A DNA stretch of 37,121 bases from an uncultured Actinomycetes bacterium (GCA_903920435.1 CAIXMB010000057.1:1-37121), one strand, 5' to 3'. Positions 1 to 7,973 are shown, counted from the first letter of the stretch. Notes: a model not told the origin generated them from the sequence alone. Numbers and translations are program-made.

Positions 1-584
1 CGCTCGCCGGCGCGGTGGTGGCGATCGCCGGATGCGGCATGCTCGGGCTCACCGCGACCGCCGTCGCCGTGGCGGCGGGAGCCGTCGTGATCGCCGGCGA
101 CCCGGACCCCGACCGGCGTGAGCTCGCGCGGGACTTCGGGGCGGCGGCCGTCGCCGACGGCACGCTCGCGGGCTGGCAGGCGGCATTCGCGAAGGTGCCC
201 GCCGCACGCCAGGGCTACACGATCGCGCTCGAGCTCTCGGGCGCACCCCTCTCGGTGCAGCAGCTCCTGCAGAACGCCGACATCGGGGCGGTGCTCGTGC
301 TCATCGGCAGCGTGTTCCCCGCCGGCACCGTCGCGATCGATCCCGAGACGACGGTGCGCGGCATGCTGACCATCCGCGGCGTGCACAACTACACGCCGGA
401 GCACCTGGTGCAGGCCGTGCGCTTCCTCGAGGGGGCGGATGCCGCGGCCTTCGCCGCGCTCGTCGGCGAGGTGCACCCGCTCGACGGCATCGACGCCGCG
501 GTGGCCGCCGCGCGCACGCGTGCCGCCACACGTGTCGGTCTCGACCCGGGCGCCCGCTCCGCGACGACGACCCCCTCCCGGTGA
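1..584 (+). CDS. Zinc-type (MDR) dehydrogenase, C-terminal part, partial at the window edge
   Basis: The reading frame is open from the first bases, so the start and the N-terminal catalytic domain lie outside the window. The visible ~193 residues are the NAD(P)-binding Rossmann domain and C-terminal end of a medium-chain dehydrogenase: a glycine-rich turn (AGCGMLGLTA) after a hydrophobic strand, then an acidic strand end (AGDPDPDRRELA), and an Ala-rich helix. The GCGMLGLTA turn resembles the group annotated as phosphonate-catabolism-associated alcohol dehydrogenases, but no phosphonate gene is visible here, so the substrate is open. No zinc ligands can be checked because that part is missing. 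The gene ends 62 bases before the next one on the same strand. Confidence 0.75.
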   Translation, partial: LAGAVVAIAGCGMLGLTATAVAVAAGAVVIAGDPDPDRRELARDFGAAAVADGTLAGWQAAFAKVPAARQGYTIALELSGAPLSVQQLLQNADIGAVLVLIGSVFPAGTVAIDPETTVRGMLTIRGVHNYTPEHLVQAVRFLEGADAAAFAALVGEVHPLDGIDAAVAAARTRAATRVGLDPGARSATTTPSR

Positions 585-646
585 ACACTTGCTGTGAATG
601 ACCGAATTCGGTTGTCACGGCGCCCGGTGAGGGAAAAGCTCAGATC

Positions 647-859
647 ATGACGACGGAACTGAGCGACCAGGAAGTCATGAATCAGGTCGCCGAGAAGCTC
701 AGCGAGAAGAACACCGACGTACCGCGCACGGTCATCAACGACGTTGTGCGCGAGGAGTACCTCGCCCTCGCCGGTCGCCCGGTGCGCGACTACCTCTCGG
801 TGCTCACTGAGCGTGCGGCGAAGAAGCGCCTCAAGAAGCTGGCCAAGGCCGCAGCCTGA
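647..859 (+). CDS. Small three-helix bundle protein
   Basis: A 70-residue, highly charged protein predicted to be nearly all helical. It contains the stretch GRPVRDYLSVLTERAAKKRL, which resembles actinobacterial proteins annotated as three-helix bundle dimerization domain proteins; their function is not known. It has no signal peptide and no Cys. A GAGGGA element 12 nt before the ATG supports the start. The C-terminus is Lys/Ala rich (KKRLKKLAKAAA), which could favour contact with nucleic acid or acidic partners, though that is a guess. Its end is 14 bases from the convergent glycosyltransferase gene. The 12-bp perfect palindrome ACCGAATTCGGT lies at 601-612 in its upstream region. Confidence 0.7.
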   Translation: MTTELSDQEVMNQVAEKLSEKNTDVPRTVINDVVREEYLALAGRPVRDYLSVLTERAAKKRLKKLAKAAA

Positions 860-873
860 GCTTCTGGCTCCCG

Positions 874-2106
874 CTACACCCGGGCGGGCCCCAGCCGCGC
901 CTTCACGCGCCGCAGCAGTCGCACTCCCCCGCGCAACGGGATGCCGACGGCGAGCGCGAGGTAGCCCTCCGGCGATCGGTCGTACGGGCCGAGCGCCACT
1001 TTGCGGTCCCAGATGCGCCGCAGGTTGCCGCCGAGGTTCGCACGGAACTGCGGGCGCAGCGGAAGCGGGCCGTGCTCGCGGCGCGCGACGCCCGCCTCGA
1101 TGGCGGTGATCCAGGTCTCGTCGGCGGCGGGGTGGAAGTAGTTGGCGTCGCGCCACCCGGGCTCGGGCGTCGGGAATTCGCCCGCGATGAGCTCGCGCGA
1201 AGAGGCGAGGAGCCCGCTGCCCTCGAACACGAGGTTGATGAGCCTGCCGCTCACGCCGAAGTCGTCGATCGCGAGCACCGGAACCCCCATGGCTACGGCC
1301 TCGATCGCCGCCGTCGAGCTGACGGTCACGAGCGCCGCCGCGCGCTCGAGGTGCTCTGACATCGGGCCCGTGGAGACCACGAGGTTATTGGGCGCATCAT
1401 CGAGCTCGCCGAGGAGCACGTCGAACGGGTAGCGCTCGGAGTGCGTCTGCGCCTCACCCGTGACGCCGCGCAGCTTCAGGATCACGCGGCGGTCGGGTCG
1501 CGCGCGGGCGGCCTCCGCGAGCCAGCCGAGTAGCCTCTGCCGATCCTCGAGAGTGCGCGGCACCTTCGCCTGGGCCGCGAACACGACGTCGGAGCCACCC
1601 TCGGCTGCGGGCAGCCCGGAGAGGAACGGCAGCGTCGCGAGACCGAAGTCCTGACGGATGCCCCAGCTCGCCGCGAGGGTGCCGAACTCCTCGATCTCGC
1701 GCTTGCTGTGCAGGATGAGCAGGTCGACCTGCGACCGGTAGTACAGCGCGAGCAGGGTCGCCGGGATCGAGATGCCCGGCAGCCCGCTCACGATCAGCGG
1801 GCGGTGCGGGCCGGCCGCCACGATCGCCCGCACGAGCACGCGCACCACGGGGCCGCGCACCGACAGCAGCACGACGTCGGGGCGCTCGTGCGCGAGATGC
1901 GCGGCGAGCTCATCGAGGTCGACGAGGGGGGCCTCCGCCGGCGAGAAGCCCGTGCCCGCCAACGCCGACTCGAGCTGCCCAGCGCTCGGCAGGGCCGGGG
2001 TGCGGATGATGACGAGTCCGCGCGACCAGGAGGCGGGCATCCGGTTCAGGATCGAGGCGCCCCACTTGATGTATGAGTCGGAATCGGCGACGCCGAGGAC
2101 TTTCAC
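874..2106 (-). CDS. Putative glycosyltransferase of the nonulosonic acid module (DUF6716-like)
   Basis: A 410-residue protein beginning MKVLGVADSDSYIKWGASIL. The GTG start is chosen because it overlaps the NeuB stop as GTGA, which is typical of coupled translation. It looks like the actinobacterial family annotated as DUF6716 putative glycosyltransferase. Two Rossmann-like halves are visible: the N-terminal half ends near VSGLPGISIPATLLALYYR, and the C-terminal half carries a GT-B-like segment VTVSSTAAIEAVAMGVPVLA, where a donor sugar nucleotide would bind. It is the last gene of a three-gene unit with CMP-nonulosonate synthesis enzymes, so it may transfer a sialic-type sugar to a surface glycan. 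The acceptor, and the enzymatic activity itself, are inferred from family resemblance and neighbours. Confidence 0.65.
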   Translation of the reverse strand: MKVLGVADSDSYIKWGASILNRMPASWSRGLVIIRTPALPSAGQLESALAGTGFSPAEAPLVDLDELAAHLAHERPDVVLLSVRGPVVRVLVRAIVAAGPHRPLIVSGLPGISIPATLLALYYRSQVDLLILHSKREIEEFGTLAASWGIRQDFGLATLPFLSGLPAAEGGSDVVFAAQAKVPRTLEDRQRLLGWLAEAARARPDRRVILKLRGVTGEAQTHSERYPFDVLLGELDDAPNNLVVSTGPMSEHLERAAALVTVSSTAAIEAVAMGVPVLAIDDFGVSGRLINLVFEGSGLLASSRELIAGEFPTPEPGWRDANYFHPAADETWITAIEAGVARREHGPLPLRPQFRANLGGNLRRIWDRKVALGPYDRSPEGYLALAVGIPLRGGVRLLRRVKARLGPARV

Positions 2107-2972
2107 GCAACCACTCGGCGCAGCTTCTCGAGCGAGGGCAGCTCGCCCGGGTACACGCGCTTGACGCCGTCGCCCAGCGCCTCCTCGATGATCCGGATGT
2201 CGCGCACGAGGTGCTCGAGGCCGCTCGGCTCGAGGGAGGCGGCCTGGTCCGAGCCCCACATCGTGCGGTCCAGAGTGATGTGCCGTTCGACCGCGACCGC
2301 GCCGAGCGCAACGGCGGCGAGCGAGATCTGCAGGCCGCGCTCGTGGCCCGAGTAGCCGATCGGGATACCCGGGTAGCGGTCGCCGAGGGAGGTGATCATG
2401 CGCAGGTTGGCCTCCTCGGGCGAGAGGGGGTAGGTCGACGTGGCGTGCAGGATGACGAGCTTGGCGGGGTCGAAGAGCTCGACCGCGGCGTCGATCTGGT
2501 CGAGGGTCGACATGCCCGTGGACAGGATGACCGTCTTGCCGGTCTCGGCCATCGCGCGCAGCAGCTCGATGTCGGTGACCGAGGCGGAGGCGACCTTGTG
2601 TGCGACGACGTTGAGGTCTTCGAGGAACTCGAGCGACGGCACATCCCACGGAGAGGCGAACCAGTCGAGGCCGCGCAGGTTCGCGTAGTCGCCGATCTCG
2701 ACGTACTGGTCGCGGTCGAACTCGACGCGGTAGCGGTAGTCGAGGTAGCTCATCGTGCCCCACGGCGTCTCGCGCGGGATCGAGCGCATGTGCTCGGGCG
2801 TCGAGATGAGCGGCGTGCGCTTCTGGAACTTCACGGCCTGGACGCCGGCCTCGGCGGCGACGTCGATGAGTCGCTTGGCGATCTCGACGTCACCGTTGTG
2901 GTTGAGCCCGATCTCGCCGATGACGTAGACGGGGTTGCCCGTGCCTATCGGGTTGGACGCGATCGAGACCAT
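2103..2972 (-). CDS. neuB: NeuB-family nonulosonate (sialic acid-type) synthase, short form without SAF domain
   Basis: A 289-residue TIM-barrel enzyme that would condense PEP with an N-acyl hexosamine derivative to give a nine-carbon nonulosonic acid. Visible family motifs are EIGLNHNGD near the N-terminus, KFQKRTP, LSTGMST, HATSTYPL, IGYSGHERG and VERHITLDRTMWGSDQAASL. The usual NeuB has about 340 residues and a C-terminal antifreeze-like SAF domain; this one stops after the barrel. The second metal-ligand position, normally DHxAS, reads DQAAS, a His-to-Gln change. The ATG at 2972 is chosen because GGAGG lies 5 nt upstream; it lies inside the upstream NeuA-HAD gene (28-nt overlap). Whether the product is sialic, legionaminic or another acid cannot be told. 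Confidence 0.88.
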   Translation of the reverse strand: MVSIASNPIGTGNPVYVIGEIGLNHNGDVEIAKRLIDVAAEAGVQAVKFQKRTPLISTPEHMRSIPRETPWGTMSYLDYRYRVEFDRDQYVEIGDYANLRGLDWFASPWDVPSLEFLEDLNVVAHKVASASVTDIELLRAMAETGKTVILSTGMSTLDQIDAAVELFDPAKLVILHATSTYPLSPEEANLRMITSLGDRYPGIPIGYSGHERGLQISLAAVALGAVAVERHITLDRTMWGSDQAASLEPSGLEHLVRDIRIIEEALGDGVKRVYPGELPSLEKLRRVVA

Positions 2973-4162
2973 AGTTCCTCCAGTGTTGGGCCAGCTGTTC
3001 CGCGAGCATCGAGAATGCGGTCTGCGAGTTCGCGGATCGCGCCGTGGCCGCCCTTGGCCGACAGGATCACGCGCGCCGCAGCGAGCACGAGCGGGTGCGC
3101 GTCGGCGACAGCGATGGGCCACCCGACCATCCCCATGCAGCCGAGGTCGTTGACGTCGTTGCCGACGTAGGCGACCCGGTCGAGGCCGAGGTCGTGGTTG
3201 GCGCTCCAGTGTGCGAGCGCCGCCGCCTTGTCGTCGACAGCCTGGATGACGGGCACCATGAGCTTCTCGGCGCGCGCGGCGACCACCGGGTTCGTCTCGG
3301 ACGACATGATGAGGAAGGCGAGACCAGCGCGGCGCAGGAGCGAGACGCCCATGCCGTCGGCCCGGCTCGCGGTCACGAATTCGGTGCCGTCCGCCGAGAG
3401 GTGCACCCGGTCGTCGGTGTGCACTCCGTCGAAGTCGGTCACCACGGCGTCGACGTCGATCACGCCGCGGGTGGTGAGCATGGGTGCGATGCGCGTCGCG
3501 AGTTCGAGGTCATCCACCGAGTCGATGTCGATAGCCGTGAGGTCGTCGACGAGCGCGACGCCGATGCGCCCGAAGAAGCGGTACCCGGCCGTGCGGAATC
3601 CGGGAGCGCGCATCACGTAGAACGCGCCGGTCTCCTGGTACTGCGGCTCGAGGTCCTGTCGGCGCAGGCGGAACGACGCGTCGTGGTTGACGCCTACCGC
3701 GGCGGTGCCGGTGATGCGCCAGAGGAAGGCGTGGGTCTTCTTGGCGGCGAACACGACGTCGCACTCGTCCTCGACGATGCGGGCGACGGCGGCGTCGAGG
3801 TCGTCCGGGCTGATGAACGGCGAGGTGGCCTGGATGAAGACGAGCACGTCGGGCGGGGTGGGCAACGAGTCGAGCGCGTGCAGGAGTGCCGCCTCCGAGC
3901 TCGCGCTGTCGCCGGAGAGGTCCGCCGGGCGGTCGATCACGAGCGCCCCGGCGGAGCGCGCGGCGGCGGCGATCGCGGGGTCGTCGGTGCTCACGTAGAC
4001 CGCGTCGATCGACTCGGCGGCAGCCGCTGCGGTGACCGCACGCGCGACGAGCGAGATGCCGCCCACCTTCTTGAGGTTCTTGCCGGGCACGCCCTTGGAG
4101 CCCCCGCGGGCCGGGATGACCGCGACGACCCTCGGCGCGGGGCCGGGCTCGTGTGTGGTCAT
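2945..4162 (-). CDS. neuA: Fused CMP-nonulosonate cytidylyltransferase (NeuA) and KdsC-like HAD phosphatase
   Basis: A 405-residue two-domain protein. Residues ~11-225 are a NeuA-type cytidylyltransferase, with the CTP-binding signature ARGGSKGVPGKNL at 18-30, followed by STDD and IQATSPF. Residues ~235-390 are a HAD phosphatase of the KdsC/NeuA-C type: motif I DFDGVHTDD, motif II-like MSSE, and motif IV VGNDVNDLGCMGMVG. The protein could thus dephosphorylate a nonulosonate 9-phosphate and activate the free acid with CTP, in the cytoplasm. It is the first gene of the leftward unit. A -10-like TAGGTT (complement of 4169-4174) lies 6 nt before the ATG, suggesting a leaderless transcript. No sugar epimerase (neuC) is in the window, so precursor supply must be encoded elsewhere. 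Confidence 0.88.
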   Translation of the reverse strand: MTTHEPGPAPRVVAVIPARGGSKGVPGKNLKKVGGISLVARAVTAAAAAESIDAVYVSTDDPAIAAAARSAGALVIDRPADLSGDSASSEAALLHALDSLPTPPDVLVFIQATSPFISPDDLDAAVARIVEDECDVVFAAKKTHAFLWRITGTAAVGVNHDASFRLRRQDLEPQYQETGAFYVMRAPGFRTAGYRFFGRIGVALVDDLTAIDIDSVDDLELATRIAPMLTTRGVIDVDAVVTDFDGVHTDDRVHLSADGTEFVTASRADGMGVSLLRRAGLAFLIMSSETNPVVAARAEKLMVPVIQAVDDKAAALAHWSANHDLGLDRVAYVGNDVNDLGCMGMVGWPIAVADAHPLVLAAARVILSAKGGHGAIRELADRILDARGTAGPTLEELWSRSRPTR

Positions 4163-4226
4163 TGGGCGAACCTACGTGGCGCGCACGTACGGCAGGCCAA
4201 CCCCACGTGAACGTTCGGGTGGGATA

Positions 4227-4270
4227 TTGAACCTTGTGGTTCACTGTGCAATACTGAACAACATGGTTCA
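4227..4270 (+). promoter_or_regulatory. arsR promoter with two 16-bp operator palindromes
   Basis: TTGAAC at 4227-4232 and AATACT at 4250-4255 are separated by 17 bp, which puts the start of transcription at or next to the ATG at 4263 (leaderless). Two near-identical palindromes lie in this short stretch: TGAACCTTGTGGTTCA at 4228-4243, over the -35 and spacer, and TGAACAACATGGTTCA at 4255-4270, over the start codon (one mismatch between arms). Their centres are 27 bp apart. The placement fits autorepression by the ArsR protein encoded immediately downstream. Confidence 0.75.
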
Positions 4271-4604
4271 CCAAAGTGACGTACTCGATCGGGCGTTCTC
4301 CGCACTCTCGGATGCCACCCGGCGCGACATCCTCACCCGGCTGGGCGAGGGCCCGGCGACGATCGGCCAGCTCGCCGAGCCCACGGGCATGACGCTCACC
4401 GGGCTCAAGAAGCACGTGCAGGTGCTCGAAGATGCCGGCCTCGTCGTCTCCGAGAAGGTCGGGCGGTCACGCCAGTGCCGTCTGGGCGACGAGCGATTGG
4501 ACGACGTCATGGCCTGGCTCGCGTTCTACCAGCGCCTGTGGGAGCGCCGACTCGACGGCCTCGAGGCCTACTTCACCCTAGAGAGAGGTACTACTGATGA
4601 CTGA
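4263..4604 (+). CDS. ArsR-family winged-helix repressor
   Basis: A 113-residue protein made almost entirely of a winged helix-turn-helix: FSALSDATRRDILTRLGEGP, then IGQLAEPTGMTLTGLKKHVQVL as the recognition segment, then a wing around SEKVGRSRQCRLG. It has a single Cys and none of the usual ArsR/SmtB Cys metal sites, so it is probably not a classical metal sensor. The ATG at 4263 coincides with the predicted transcription start and lies inside an operator palindrome. Its end overlaps the start of the SRPBCC gene by 8 nt, and ArsR-SRPBCC pairs are common in actinobacteria. It likely represses itself and the downstream gene; the inducer is unknown. Confidence 0.88.
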   Translation: MVHQSDVLDRAFSALSDATRRDILTRLGEGPATIGQLAEPTGMTLTGLKKHVQVLEDAGLVVSEKVGRSRQCRLGDERLDDVMAWLAFYQRLWERRLDGLEAYFTLERGTTDD

Positions 4605-5064
4605 CACGACCACATTCGACCTCCGGATGACCCGGCTCCTGCCCGCGACACCGGAGGAGGTGTTCGACGCCTACACCGACGCCGACAAGCAGAAGATCTG
4701 GTTCTCGCTGCTCAGCACCGAGCCCGGCATCGTGGAGATCGACGTCGACCTCCGGGTCGGCGGCGTGCAGCACGCGAAGTGGGGCCCGAGCGCCGACCAG
4801 TTGTTCTGGGAGGACCAGACCTTCCTCGAGATCGACCGCCCGCACCGGCTCGTCACGTCGTCGACCGGCGGCACGCCCGACGGCGACACGATGACCACGC
4901 GCATCGAGATCACGTTCGAGGCGGTCGGCGACGACACGCTCATGACCGTGGCGCAGACCGGCTTCCCGAGCGAGGAGATGCGCGACTTCTTCGCCACGTA
5001 CGCGTGGGTCGGGGCGATCGACCGCATCGCGGCGTACCTGGAGATGACCTCCGCGCGAGCCTGA
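4597..5064 (+). CDS. SRPBCC (AHSA1-like) ligand-binding protein
   Basis: A 155-residue START/Bet v1-like fold protein. The pattern is typical: LLPATPEEVFDAYTDADKQK at the start of the first helix region, then W-F, a long beta-sheet section with WEDQTFLEIDRPHRLV, and a C-terminal amphipathic helix. This family binds hydrophobic ligands in a cavity or acts as a cochaperone-like domain; the ligand here is unknown. Its ATG lies in the last codons of arsR (8-nt overlap), with GAGAGAGG 7-8 nt upstream, so the two are co-transcribed and likely coupled. Confidence 0.85.
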   Translation: MTDTTTFDLRMTRLLPATPEEVFDAYTDADKQKIWFSLLSTEPGIVEIDVDLRVGGVQHAKWGPSADQLFWEDQTFLEIDRPHRLVTSSTGGTPDGDTMTTRIEITFEAVGDDTLMTVAQTGFPSEEMRDFFATYAWVGAIDRIAAYLEMTSARA

Positions 5065-5078
5065 CGTACTCTGGCCCG

Positions 5079-6023
5079 GTGAGACTCCCCGCCCTGCGCA
5101 ACCCCGGTGTGCAAGCGGGCATCGGCGCCGCCGTGCTGTTCGGGGCCGGGACGCCGCTGGCCAAGCTGCTCCTCGGCGAGGTCAGCCCGTGGCTGCTCGC
5201 GGGCCTGCTCTACGCAGGGTCGGGCCTGGGCCTCGGGGTGTACCGGCTCATCGCGAGACCCGGCCGGGTGCGGCTCGCCCGAGGCGACGTGCTGCCGCTC
5301 GTGGGCGCGATCGGCTTCGGCGGCGTTCTCGGCCCGGTGCTGCTGATGTTCGGGCTCTCCTCGATGCCGGCGACCGGTGCGTCGCTGCTCCTGAACGCCG
5401 AGGGCGTCTTCACCGCGGTCATCGCCTGGGTGGTGTTCCGCGAGAACGTGGACAGGAGGATCGCCCTCGGCATGGCGGCCATCGTCGCCGGTGCGGTCGT
5501 GCTAAGCATCCCCACCGGTGCCGATTTCGGCGCGGTCTGGCCGGCGCTGGCGATCCTCGGTGCCTGCCTCTGCTGGGGAATCGACAACAACCTCACGAGG
5601 AAGGTCGCCATGACCGACGCCTCGTGGCTCGCCGCGGTGAAGGGCGGTGTCGCCGGTCCCGTGAACCTCATCATCGCGTTCCTGCTCGGCGCCCAGCTGC
5701 CGGCGCTCCCCGCCATCGGCGCAGCGATGGTCGTCGGGTTCTTCGCCTACGGGGTGAGTCTCGTGCTCTTCATCGTCGCGCTGCGCCACCTCGGAACCGC
5801 TCGGGCCGGTGCCTACTTCTCGGTCGCACCGTTCTTCGGCGCCGCTCTGGCGGTCGCACTGGGTGCCGCCGTCACGATCCCCCTCATCATCGCGGCGGCC
5901 CTCATGGGCGTCGGAGTGTGGTTGCACCTGACCGAGCGGCACGAGCACGAGCACACCCACGACGACGGCACCACCCACACGCACGCCCACTACCCGGATG
6001 CCGCGCACAGGCACTCGCACTGA
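5079..6023 (+). CDS. EamA/DMT-family transporter with histidine-rich C-terminal tail
   Basis: A 314-residue inner-membrane protein with about ten hydrophobic segments in two EamA repeats, e.g. GIGAAVLFGAGTPLAKLLL in the first and ILGACLCWGIDNN in the second. Members of the family move metabolites (amino acids, sugars, drugs) across the membrane, usually outward. The last ~27 residues are unusual: a cytosolic-looking tail with ten His (HEHEHTHDDG...HRHSH), a possible metal-binding strip. The GTG start at 5079 is chosen because a -10-like TACTCT (5067-5072) lies 6 nt before it, as in other leaderless genes here, and because the first repeat then begins right after the start. The substrate is unknown. 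Confidence 0.85.
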   Translation: MRLPALRNPGVQAGIGAAVLFGAGTPLAKLLLGEVSPWLLAGLLYAGSGLGLGVYRLIARPGRVRLARGDVLPLVGAIGFGGVLGPVLLMFGLSSMPATGASLLLNAEGVFTAVIAWVVFRENVDRRIALGMAAIVAGAVVLSIPTGADFGAVWPALAILGACLCWGIDNNLTRKVAMTDASWLAAVKGGVAGPVNLIIAFLLGAQLPALPAIGAAMVVGFFAYGVSLVLFIVALRHLGTARAGAYFSVAPFFGAALAVALGAAVTIPLIIAAALMGVGVWLHLTERHEHEHTHDDGTTHTHAHYPDAAHRHSH

Positions 6024-6058
6024 TTTGTCAACCGGTCAGCGCCGATGGATTCGGCGAA

Positions 6059-6087
6059 TTGACATTGCCTCGCTCCCGCCACACGAT
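6059..6087 (+). promoter_or_regulatory. Promoter for the GGDEF gene
   Basis: TTGACA (6059-6064), a consensus -35, is followed after 17 bp by CACGAT (6082-6087). The expected transcription start falls at about the GTG at 6095, which makes the transcript leaderless. The -10 matches the consensus at only three positions. Confidence 0.55.
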
Positions 6088-6094
6088 TTTCACT

Positions 6095-7426
6095 GTGACC
6101 GTTCCCGTTCCCCCGCTGTGCGGCGTCGTCGACGTCACGCTCGAGGGGACGATCGTGAGCGTGAGCCAGACGCTGCTCGAGTTGGTGGACAGGACTGCCG
6201 ACGATCTCGTGGGCGAACCGCTCGCCGTGCTCCTCGAGACCCGCCTGCCCCTCACCGGGTCGGACTACGTTCCGGCCGACGCGGTCCTCCGCTCGCGCAC
6301 CGGGACGATCCACCCCGTCGTGGTCGGCATGCTCCCCCAGCGCGGCGAGCACGCGTCGATCGCGGTGTTCGACGTCGGCCCGGCGAGCCCGTTCGAGCGC
6401 GGGTTCGCGACGGCGACGGGGCGGGGTTCCCGCGGACAGGAACGGCTGCAGATCCTGCTCGGCGCGTCTGTCGGTTTCGCCGGGGTTCACGACGAGCTCG
6501 CGGCATCGGAGTTGCTCGCAGATGTCGCCAAGAGCGCGTTTCGTGCCTCGCACGTGAGTGTGCACCTGCGCACCGACGGCGAGCTCGTCCGCGTGGCCGG
6601 CGAGAGCCCCCTTACCCCGTTCTGGCCGGAGGGGTATCAGCCCACCGGTGCCCGCACACTGGTCGGCGGCGAGGTGATCGTGGTGAACTCGGCGGCGGAT
6701 GCCCGGCGCTTCGTACCCGAAGTCCCGATGGACGAGGTCTTCAGGAAGGCCGGAGTCCACGCGGCGATCGCGGCTCCGATCATCCACGACGGCGGCGCCA
6801 TCGGCTCCTTCATCTGCTACTTCGACCACCCGCGCACCTTCGACGACGAGGCCGTGCCGTTGGCCGAGGCGCTCGCGGGCCAGGCGGGGCAGGCGATCAG
6901 GCGCATCCGGCTCGAGGCGACACTGCGGCGCGCGTCGATGATCGACGCCATCACCGGGCTGCCCAGCCGACGGTTGTTCGAGGAGGAGGCGATGCAGTCC
7001 CTCTCGATCGATGCGCCCGCCGTGTGCGTGCTGTTCATCGACCTCGACGGCTTCAAGGCGGTCAACGACACCCTCGGCCACAGCGCCGGCGACATCCTGC
7101 TCGGCCAGGTCGGGCAGCGACTCCGATCCATGGTGCGCGAGGGAGACACGATCGGCCGCTTCGGCGGTGACGAGTTCATCGCGGTCGCCGCGGTCAGGGA
7201 CGAGTCAGAGGCCCGGATGCTCGCCGAGCGGATCCGCGCGGGCATCGAGCAGCCGTTCGCCGCCATCCCCGCGACGCTCACCGTCACCGCCAGCATCGGA
7301 CTCGTCGTCGCGTACGCCGATGCGGGCCGCGCTTTCACCCTCGACCTGCTCATCCGCGCCGCCGACCACGCCATGTACGAGGCCAAGGCCAGTGGCGGCA
7401 ACCGCGTGTCGGCCGGGCCCTACTAG
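6095..7426 (+). CDS. PAS-GAF-GGDEF diguanylate cyclase
   Basis: A 443-residue cytoplasmic protein that would make cyclic di-GMP from two GTP. The N-terminal ~60 residues resemble a PAS half (GTIVSVSQTLLELVDRTADD), residues ~140-275 look like a GAF domain (ASHVSVHLRTDGELVRVAGE, AAIAAPIIHDGGAIGSFICY), and residues ~285-440 form the GGDEF domain. The active-site GGDEF is intact at 357-361, and a product-inhibition I-site RxxD (R348-D351) lies five residues before it. There is no EAL domain and no membrane segment, so its input is probably a soluble ligand or redox cue. The GTG at 6095 is chosen because of the consensus -35 and the fitting -10 position upstream. Confidence 0.88.
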   Translation: MTVPVPPLCGVVDVTLEGTIVSVSQTLLELVDRTADDLVGEPLAVLLETRLPLTGSDYVPADAVLRSRTGTIHPVVVGMLPQRGEHASIAVFDVGPASPFERGFATATGRGSRGQERLQILLGASVGFAGVHDELAASELLADVAKSAFRASHVSVHLRTDGELVRVAGESPLTPFWPEGYQPTGARTLVGGEVIVVNSAADARRFVPEVPMDEVFRKAGVHAAIAAPIIHDGGAIGSFICYFDHPRTFDDEAVPLAEALAGQAGQAIRRIRLEATLRRASMIDAITGLPSRRLFEEEAMQSLSIDAPAVCVLFIDLDGFKAVNDTLGHSAGDILLGQVGQRLRSMVREGDTIGRFGGDEFIAVAAVRDESEARMLAERIRAGIEQPFAAIPATLTVTASIGLVVAYADAGRAFTLDLLIRAADHAMYEAKASGGNRVSAGPY

Positions 7427-7448
7427 CCGTAGAAGACCGCGAGCTCCA

Positions 7449-7973
7449 TCAGCGCTTGGCGGGAGTCCGGTTCTCGGCGGAGGCCATCCAGGCGAACTGC
7501 TCGAGGCTCTGGATGATCGCGTGCAGGATGTCGGCGGAGGTGGGGTCCTCCTCGTCGACCCGGTCGTGCACGTCGCGCATCGTGGCGACCACGGCTTCGA
7601 GGCGCACGGTCACGAGGTCGATGGTCTCCGACGTGTCGACCTCGCCCGCCGGGTACTCCGGCAGCGTCGTCGCCTTGGCCACCGTGCTGCTGCGGCCGTC
7701 GGGGATCCCGTGCAGCGCGCGCATGCGCTCAGCGACCTCGTCGCTGAACCCGCGGGCGGCCTCGATGATCTCGTCGAGCATCCGGTGGGTGTCCCTGAAG
7801 TTCTTGCCGACGACGTTCCAGTGCGCCTGCTTGCCCTGGCCCGCGAGCTCGACGAGGTCGACGAGCACCTTCTGCAGGTCGTCGATGAGGGTCTTCGAAG
7901 CAGCGAAGCCGTGCTCGGCATTCTGGCGGCGGGTCTTCTGCGCGCCCGCGGGCGCAGTCTCGGTAGTGGTCAT
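7449..7973 (-). CDS. dps: Dps-family ferritin-like DNA-protection protein
   Basis: A 174-residue four-helix-bundle protein that forms a 12-subunit shell, oxidises Fe(II) with peroxide and stores iron, protecting DNA. The inter-subunit ferroxidase residues are all present and fall on the same numbers as in E. coli Dps: H51 and H63 (AHWNVVGKNFRDTHRMLDE), D67, D78 and E82 (FSDEVAER). The N-terminal ~18 residues include KTRR, a basic tail that could touch DNA. A TTGGCG-17 bp-CAGGGT promoter candidate lies just before the ATG, giving a leaderless or very short leader transcript. It converges on the diguanylate cyclase gene with a 22-base gap. Confidence 0.93.
   Translation of the reverse strand: MTTTETAPAGAQKTRRQNAEHGFAASKTLIDDLQKVLVDLVELAGQGKQAHWNVVGKNFRDTHRMLDEIIEAARGFSDEVAERMRALHGIPDGRSSTVAKATTLPEYPAGEVDTSETIDLVTVRLEAVVATMRDVHDRVDEEDPTSADILHAIIQSLEQFAWMASAENRTPAKR

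Noticed and set aside
1-584. Phosphonate degradation gene cluster at the left edge
   Set aside because: The partial dehydrogenase resembles that group, but nothing else in the window supports phosphonate metabolism and the gene is incomplete.
601-612. Perfect palindrome ACCGAATTCGGT as a regulatory site
   Set aside because: It is a single short copy with no fitting promoter or regulator nearby; chance is a reasonable explanation.
2073-3170. Long open frames antisense to real genes, here opposite neuB/neuA and in many other places
   Set aside because: They have Arg/Gly/Ala/His-rich compositions without domains, and the opposite strand carries recognised enzymes with proper starts. They are expected in DNA with such high GC.
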